From NCBI GenBank assembly GCA_009774055.1, contig VSNB01000190.1:1-6114 (forward strand): 6,114 nucleotides of DNA. Direction: 5' to 3'. Below the pieces are notes generated by a model, which saw nothing but the letters and a program-made list of their open reading frames with translations, ran no database searches and was not told the origin of the DNA. Positions 1 through 3,431 of the stretch are shown here, piece after piece. Source of the stretch: Clostridiales bacterium. Its GTDB lineage: Bacteria; Bacillota; Clostridia; Oscillospirales; Oscillospiraceae. The first letter of the stretch is position 1, and the number at the start of each line of letters is the position of its first letter. The position numbers were made by a program, and so were the translations under genes.

Positions 1-928
1 CCGGCAGCAGCAGGGCCCCGCCTCCCAGCAGGCAGCATCCTCCCACCACCGTTACCAGCCGGTTGAGCCGCCGGAAGGGCAGGCGCGCCGCCAGCGCTCC
101 CGCCGCCAGTCCGCCCAGCAGGGCGGCAAGCCCCATGGCGCTCTCCGCCGCGCCGTAGAGCCGGGCGGAGAGGCCCAAACCGGTGCGGATGAGATACGGC
201 AGTCCCACAATAGCCGCGCCGGAAACCAACGCCCCCACTGCGGCGGCGAACAACAGCAAATCCAATACCTCCCGCCGCTCCTGGGCCAGAAACCGGGCGC
301 TGCCCAGCAGGTCCTCCCGGAGGATGTCCCTCAGCCGCTGCCCCCGGCCCCGGGGACTCTCCGGCAGGCGGATGAAACGCTCCAGCCCCGCCGTCAGCAG
401 AAAGCACGCCCCCGCTCCCGCCAGCACCGGGCGAACGCCGAAGGCTGTGTAGAGCAGACTTCCCAGGAAGGGCGTCACCAGTCCGGAAACGGCGGCAACC
501 TGATTCACCGCCGCGTTGCCCCGCAGGACGTTCTCCCCGTGGAGCATCTGGGGGACGCAGGCCTGGACCGTGGGGGACTCGAAGGCCCCCAGCACGGACA
601 GGACGATCAGCAGCGCCGCCGTCACGGCCAGCCCCCTGCCATCCGCGAAGGCCGCGGCCGCCGCCAGCACCGCCGCTCCGGAAGCCAGGTCAAGCCCCAC
701 CATGATGACCCGCCGGTCCATCCGATCCGCCAGCACCCCGCCGAAGGGCGTCAGCAAAATCGTAGGCACCATGCTCACTGCCAGCAGCGTGCCGAATACC
801 GCCGCCGAGCCGGTCTTCTCCAGCACGTACATTGACAGTGCAAACCGCAGTGCCCCGTTGCCCAGCAGGGAAAATACCTGCCCCAGGAGCAGAAGGGTGA
901 AGTTTCGGGTAAACAGCTTTTCTTTCAT
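1..928 (-). CDS. MFS drug/metabolite exporter, EntS-like (MFS_3 type), 3' end outside window
   Basis: This is the N-terminal 309 residues of a major facilitator superfamily transporter; the C-terminal part lies beyond the left edge. The protein begins MKEKLFTRNFTLLLLGQVFS and has dense hydrophobic segments. The loop after the second membrane segment, GGVLADRMDRR (about residues 63-73), is the classic MFS motif A (G-x3-D-R-x-x-R-R). Family features of EntS-like exporters continue with FESPTVQACVP and, further on, VSGLVTPFLGSLL. The start is the ATG at 928-926, preceded 8 nt upstream by a strong AAAAGGAGG (937-945). An ATG at 935-933 is out of frame. These proteins act in the cytoplasmic membrane and usually expel drugs, siderophores or other small molecules by proton antiport; the substrate here cannot be read from sequence. 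A TetR regulator gene lies just upstream on the same strand, and two palindromic operators sit between them, so substrate-induced derepression is likely. Family call is firm; substrate unknown. Confidence 0.92.
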   Translation of the reverse strand, partial: MKEKLFTRNFTLLLLGQVFSLLGNGALRFALSMYVLEKTGSAAVFGTLLAVSMVPTILLTPFGGVLADRMDRRVIMVGLDLASGAAVLAAAAAFADGRGLAVTAALLIVLSVLGAFESPTVQACVPQMLHGENVLRGNAAVNQVAAVSGLVTPFLGSLLYTAFGVRPVLAGAGACFLLTAGLERFIRLPESPRGRGQRLRDILREDLLGSARFLAQERREVLDLLLFAAAVGALVSGAAIVGLPYLIRTGLGLSARLYGAAESAMGLAALLGGLAAGALAARLPFRRLNRLVTVVGGCCLLGGGALLLP

Positions 929-936
929 CGTCCATT

Positions 937-945
937 CCTCCTTTT
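937..945 (-). promoter_or_regulatory. Ribosome binding site of the MFS gene
   Basis: On the minus strand this reads AAAAGGAGG, a near-perfect Shine-Dalgarno sequence 8 nt before the ATG at 928. It fixes the MFS start. Its outer edge touches the end of the 945-967 palindrome, so the operator sequence, or a hairpin of it in the mRNA, directly borders the ribosome site. Confidence 0.85.
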
Positions 946-967
946 ACATACCTTTCAAAGGTATGTA
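945..967. promoter_or_regulatory. Operator 1: perfect 23-bp palindrome, probable TetR-family binding site
   Basis: Two 11-bp arms, TACATACCTTT and AAAGGTATGTA, flank a single central C at 956 and are perfectly complementary. The site lies between the repressor gene and the MFS gene, immediately upstream of the MFS ribosome binding site. The TACATACC/GGTATGTA half-sites recur at 1001-1023, and the inner hexamers recur at 1736-1758. TetR-family dimers typically bind palindromes of this size. The specific binding is inferred from position and recurrence. Confidence 0.8.
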
Positions 968-983
968 TCTCGACAAAAGTCTT

Positions 984-997
984 GGCGCTTCTGCGCC
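984..997. repeat. Small GC-rich inverted repeat between the two operators
   Basis: GGCGC and GCGCC are separated by four bases. The 5-bp stem lies midway between the two operators and upstream of the MFS gene. It has no clean T-run after it in either direction, so it is not a convincing terminator. It may be a structural element of the MFS leader or of the promoter region. Function unknown. Confidence 0.35.
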
Positions 998-1000
998 GTT

Positions 1001-1023
1001 TACATACCAACCGAACGAATGTA
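1001..1023. promoter_or_regulatory. Operator 2: imperfect 23-bp palindrome, probable second TetR-family site
   Basis: The left half-site TACATACC is identical to that of operator 1. The right half is CGAATGTA, against GGTATGTA in operator 1. Total length (23 bp) and spacer (7 bp) match operator 1 exactly. The two centres, 956 and 1012, are 56 bp apart. Paired sites in the MFS upstream region suggest two repressor dimers acting on one promoter. I could not identify a convincing -35/-10 pair for the MFS gene in this gap. Confidence 0.65.
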
Positions 1024-1033
1024 TATTCCCCGG

Positions 1034-1060
1034 AAAAAAGCCGCTTGGGAAGCGACTTTT
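1034..1060 (-). terminator. Intrinsic terminator of the TetR gene
   Basis: On the minus strand GTCGCTT and AAGCGGC pair over 7 bp (one G-T wobble) around a CCC loop. An A-tract precedes the stem and TTTTTT (1039-1034) follows it. The hairpin overlaps the repressor stop codon at 1061-1059. It should end the repressor transcript before the MFS gene, which implies separate MFS transcription from the operator region. Confidence 0.8.
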
Positions 1061-1706
1061 ATAGGAGCTCCGGCGGAAGCAGCTGGAAGTACTTATCCGC
1101 CAGCTCCAGCATTTCCTCATCGATGAGCGGAACGCCCAGATTGGCGAAGATCTCCCCCGCACAGCGGAACTTGTGCAGCACCTCTTCCCGGGTAGCCGGG
1201 AAAATCGTGGGAGCCATCCAGAGGGTGTCCAACAACGTCAGCAGCTCCGCCGCCTCCCGGGGGTACTCCGTGCGGATAGAGCCGTCCGCCATCCCCTCCT
1301 CGATCAGCTCCAGCCAAAGGGGCGCGGCGATGGTCCGGTTCTCCTCGATGATCGTGGCCAGCATCTGGGGATTCTTCAGCAGTGGCAGGCTTTGGCGGCT
1401 GAGGCTGGACCACTCCGGCTCCTGGGTCAGGCGGACGACCTCCTTCATTTTCTCCAGGCCGGTGAGGTCCTCCCTCCCCCGGACCTTCTCGAAGGGGTTG
1501 TCGTCAAAGAACATTTTTGTTGTGAGGGCGTTCATGATCTCCTCTTTGGACTTGAAGTGGTGGTACACCGCTCCTTTGGTCAGACCTCCCAGCTGGTCCA
1601 CGATGTCCCGGATGGTAGTCTTTTCATACCCCTTCTCCAGAAACAGCCGCCGGGCCGCCGTCAGGATCTTCTCCACCGTCTCCTCCGGGTACTTGTTCCG
1701 CGCCAT
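1059..1706 (-). CDS. TetR/AcrR-family transcriptional repressor
   Basis: The product is 215 residues, normal for TetR-family one-component regulators. The N-terminal DNA-binding domain spans about residues 11-57: the first helices cover EKILTAARRLFLEKG, then TTIRDIVDQLG, and the recognition helix region LTKGAVYHHFKSKEE (42-56) matches the family signature closely. The remaining roughly 150 residues are the variable helical ligand-binding and dimer domain, from which no ligand can be deduced. The start is the ATG at 1706-1704, preceded by GAAGGGGG with 7 nt spacing. The frame stays open upstream to an ATG at 1802, but that would put coding sequence across the promoter and palindrome. The gene has a terminator overlapping its stop and is followed by an MFS exporter gene on the same strand. 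Its own promoter is overlaid by a palindrome, so autorepression plus control of the exporter is the likely role. Family call is very secure; the ligand is unknown. Confidence 0.95.
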   Translation of the reverse strand: MARNKYPEETVEKILTAARRLFLEKGYEKTTIRDIVDQLGGLTKGAVYHHFKSKEEIMNALTTKMFFDDNPFEKVRGREDLTGLEKMKEVVRLTQEPEWSSLSRQSLPLLKNPQMLATIIEENRTIAAPLWLELIEEGMADGSIRTEYPREAAELLTLLDTLWMAPTIFPATREEVLHKFRCAGEIFANLGVPLIDEEMLELADKYFQLLPPELL

Positions 1707-1735
1707 TGATATGCCCCCTTCTCTTATACATTCTC

Positions 1736-1758
1736 CTGGTATGTTCGAAGCATACCAG
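1736..1758. promoter_or_regulatory. Operator 3: palindrome over the TetR gene promoter
   Basis: Arms CTGGTATG and CATACCAG are perfectly complementary across a 7-base centre that itself contains TTCGAA. The site covers the -10 box (1749-1754) of the repressor promoter, a position that would block its own transcription. It shares the CATACC/GGTATG hexamers and the 7-bp spacer with operator 1, but the two hexamers occur in swapped order. The upstream flank also carries a TACATTC (1727-1733), the reverse complement of the right half of operator 2. Confidence 0.7.
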
Positions 1759-1777
1759 ATTGCGGGGCAGTTGTCAA
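1749..1777 (-). promoter_or_regulatory. Promoter of the TetR gene (sigma-70/sigma-A type)
   Basis: On the minus strand a perfect -35 box TTGACA (1777-1772) is followed by a 17-nt spacer and TATGCT (1754-1749) as the -10 box. Transcription should start around 1742, leaving a leader of about 35 nt before the ATG at 1706. The -10 lies inside operator 3. Confidence 0.8.
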
Positions 1778-1840
1778 TAAAAAATTCGCCGCGCCGCGGC
1801 AAAATGAAAATTTTACCAAGAAGCCGTTGAAATCCTTTTC

Positions 1841-1869
1841 TTGGTGTGTTATTCTATACATGGTATATT
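1841..1869 (+). promoter_or_regulatory. Candidate promoter for the Wzy_C membrane protein gene
   Basis: TTGGTG (1841-1846), a 17-nt spacer and TATATT (1864-1869) form a plausible sigma-A promoter with a good -10 and a weak -35. An alternative is TTGAAA (1827-1832) with TATTCT (1850-1855), also spaced by 17 nt. Either would place both palindromes at 1887-1930 in the transcribed leader. The choice between them is uncertain. Confidence 0.4.
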
Positions 1870-1886
1870 ATGAAATCAAGGTTTAT

Positions 1887-1911
1887 AGAAAAGCACACCG
1901 TGTGCTTTTCT
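1887..1911. repeat. Perfect 25-bp palindrome, terminator-like hairpin in leader
   Basis: Twelve-base arms, AGAAAAGCACAC and GTGTGCTTTTCT, surround one central C (1899). As RNA it would form an 11-bp stem with a CCG loop, with an A-tract on the 5' arm and a TTTTC tract on the 3' arm, much like a bidirectional intrinsic terminator. It lies between divergent genes and upstream of the Wzy_C gene start. If transcripts start at the candidate promoters just upstream, it could act as an attenuator. A protein-binding palindrome or a dispersed repeat unit is also possible. Confidence 0.75.
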
Positions 1912-1930
1912 TCGTTGGGTACCCAACGAA
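1911..1930. repeat. Perfect 20-bp palindrome adjoining the previous one
   Basis: TTCGTTGGGT is followed directly by its exact reverse complement ACCCAACGAA, with GGTACC at the centre. It shares base 1911 with the preceding palindrome. It ends 35 nt before the Wzy_C gene start at 1966. No U-run follows, so it is not itself a terminator. It may be a leader RNA hairpin, an operator or part of a repeat element. Confidence 0.75.
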
Positions 1931-1965
1931 ACACAGAATGCATTTCCCGGTGCGGAGAGGAGCGG

Positions 1966-3342
1966 ATGGCAATTCAAACGATGGGCCTGTGGTTCAACCG
2001 CCTGACGGATCATTTTGTGGTGGTCTGCTTGATTTTTGCCCTGCCGATCTTGGCGCTGACTGGCGCAGGCAATGTGCTTGTGGTCAGCCTGCTGGGACTG
2101 CTTTTGTGCGCGGTGGGGTTCGTCCAAAGTTTTGCGCGGGTCGATCTGTGGATTTTCATTCCGCTGACGGCCTATAACTTTGTCAATATGGTTTCCGCAT
2201 GGGTGGTTTATGGAAACCCCTATTACGGCTACGCTCCCACCCAGCTGATCTTTTCCGTCATGTATCTGCTGGCGGCCTGTCTGAATGACAGGGAAATGCG
2301 GATGCTGAAGCGGCTGTGCGCCCTTTGGGCGGGAGCGGCAGCGGTCCTTGGAATCGGACAGTTTACCTTTTTTGCTGTGGCGCAAAACGCAAAGCGGCTA
2401 GGTGGCGTCCTGAACAACCCGAACGCAACGGGAATCTTCCTTGTGGTGGGATGGTTTGTTCTGCTGGACTGCGCTTCGGGGTGGGATGGGGACAGCCGGA
2501 ACCGCTCCTCCCTGCTGGCATGGTTGGAGCCGCTGCTGCTGTTCGCCCTAGCGCTGACGCTGTCTATGGGCAGCTTTGCCGCTATGGCGGCGGGGGTTCT
2601 GGTTCTGCTGATCGAAAAAAAATGCCGGACCTCCTGGCGGGAAACCTTCCAGTATGCCTGCCGGATACTGGCGAAGGCCAGTCTGGGGATTGGCTCCGGC
2701 ATCCTGATGTATCTGGCGGCGTCGCGGACCGGCGCGCCCTGGACCTGTCTGGCGGTCTTGGCCTACCTGCTGGCGGAGACGCTGTGCTGGCGGAAGTTCG
2801 AGGCGTTTCTGGAGGCGTACCGCCCCATGGCCGCAGCCATATCCGCTATGGGCCTGCTGGTAGCCGCTGCCGCTGTCGCCATCCGGCCCAGCGCCGCCGC
2901 TACCTTCGCCGAACGGCTGGACATGATGCGCAGCGGCCTGCGGTACCTGACGGTGAATCCCCTGCTGGGCGTGGGCCCCTATCAGTGGCGGATGCTGAAC
3001 ATGATGGACGGCGACCACTACTTCAATACCTGGCATATCCACAATGTCCTGCTTCACGCGGGCGTCGAGTTCGGCTGGATTGCCATGGCTCTGCTGGTTC
3101 TGCTGGCGGTCAGGGCTTTTCGAAAGAAATCCGGGACCAAGAGCTGCCTTGCCGCCTTCGGCCTGCACAATATGATGGATACCAGTTTCTTTTACCTGGG
3201 GATCACGGGCCTGATCCTGCTGGCGGCAGGCGACCCCCGGCAAAACGGAAAGCCGGTCCCCGCAGGGGGCCTGCGGCTCCTGTTCGGATGCTTTACCCTT
3301 GCGTTTCTTTATAATCTTTTCTTTACCCTGCTGTCAGCATAA
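1966..3342 (+). CDS. O-antigen ligase / polymerase family (Wzy_C) polytopic membrane protein
   Basis: The product has 458 residues and about 12 to 14 hydrophobic segments. Family hallmarks appear in the usual order. RLGGVLNNPNATG (144-156) is the conserved Arg...NPN loop. LTLSMGSFAAM (198-208) follows. Next is RLDMMRSGLRYLTVNPLLGVGP (317-338), the typical GvGP segment of the large external loop. WHIHNVLLHAGVEFG (356-370) is the His-Asn...E-x-G motif, and FGLHNMMD (398-405) comes before the last membrane segments. Members join or polymerise lipid-linked glycans at the outer face of the cytoplasmic membrane; some relatives transfer glycans to proteins. The start at 1966 is favoured by GGAGAGG 5 nt upstream. 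The frame is open back to 1846, but ATGs there lack ribosome sites and would make the two palindromes coding. An 89-bp gap separates it from the surface protein gene downstream, so they may share a transcript. An A8 run lies at 2615-2622. Family is confident; ligase, polymerase or protein glycosyltransferase cannot be distinguished. Confidence 0.85.
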   Translation: MAIQTMGLWFNRLTDHFVVVCLIFALPILALTGAGNVLVVSLLGLLLCAVGFVQSFARVDLWIFIPLTAYNFVNMVSAWVVYGNPYYGYAPTQLIFSVMYLLAACLNDREMRMLKRLCALWAGAAAVLGIGQFTFFAVAQNAKRLGGVLNNPNATGIFLVVGWFVLLDCASGWDGDSRNRSSLLAWLEPLLLFALALTLSMGSFAAMAAGVLVLLIEKKCRTSWRETFQYACRILAKASLGIGSGILMYLAASRTGAPWTCLAVLAYLLAETLCWRKFEAFLEAYRPMAAAISAMGLLVAAAAVAIRPSAAATFAERLDMMRSGLRYLTVNPLLGVGPYQWRMLNMMDGDHYFNTWHIHNVLLHAGVEFGWIAMALLVLLAVRAFRKKSGTKSCLAAFGLHNMMDTSFFYLGITGLILLAAGDPRQNGKPVPAGGLRLLFGCFTLAFLYNLFFTLLSA

Positions 3343-3360
3343 CAGTCTTTTGAAGAATCC

Positions 3361-3374
3361 ATGCGGAAACGCAT
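3361..3374 (+). other. Short hairpin with GAAA tetraloop in the gap between the two plus-strand genes
   Basis: ATGCG and CGCAT pair perfectly around a GAAA loop, 19 nt after the Wzy_C stop codon. It is followed only by TTATAG, a poor U-run, so any terminator activity would be weak. AAACGCATT within it recurs at 3396-3404. A weak promoter, TTGAAG (3350-3355) with TTTATA (3374-3379), can be drawn across it, so the surface protein gene may be partly independent of the upstream gene. Confidence 0.35.
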
Positions 3375-3413
3375 TTATAGATAGATTACCCGGCAAAACG
3401 CATTATTTGTGTG

Positions 3414-3420
3414 AAAGGAG
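3414..3420 (+). promoter_or_regulatory. Ribosome binding site of the surface protein gene
   Basis: AAAGGAG lies 11 nt before the ATG at 3432, a slightly long but workable spacing. A second in-frame ATG at 3444 has no ribosome site of its own, so 3432 is preferred. Either start leaves the signal peptide intact. Confidence 0.75.
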
Positions 3421-3431
3421 ACTTGCAAGAA

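Noticed and set aside
516..1064. Plus-strand open frame opposite the MFS gene
   Set aside because: Low-complexity Ser/Ala/Arg translation antisense to a clear MFS protein; it runs through the operators.
1788..1800. GCCGC/GCGGC hairpin as a terminator on the minus strand
   Set aside because: It is followed by a T-rich stretch, but it lies upstream of the tetR -35 box with no minus-strand gene in view feeding into it; the 5-bp stem may be chance in GC-rich DNA.
982..1830. A long plus-strand open frame opposite the TetR gene
   Set aside because: It is antisense to a clear TetR domain, crosses the terminator, operators and promoter, is rich in Ser and Arg with no recognisable domain, and has no ribosome site. 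It is a by-product of GC-rich codon bias.
1855..1867. TATAC/GTATA inverted repeat as a fourth TetR site
   Set aside because: Arms of only 5 bp with a 3-bp centre do not match the 23-bp, 7-bp-spacer geometry of the other sites, and it overlaps AT-rich promoter sequence.
1846..1965. Upstream extension of the Wzy_C protein by 40 residues
   Set aside because: The extension translates the two palindromes, is not hydrophobic like the family N-terminus, and its ATGs have no Shine-Dalgarno, whereas the ATG at 1966 does.
2316..3314. Second plus-strand open frame within the Wzy_C gene
   Set aside because: Gly/Arg/Pro-rich translation in another frame of a gene with good family motifs; no start signal.
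3343..3431. Riboswitch or small RNA in the gap before the surface protein gene
   Set aside because: Only 89 bp, with one 5-bp hairpin and a 9-bp direct repeat; no conserved aptamer motif such as that of a c-di-GMP riboswitch could be recognised.
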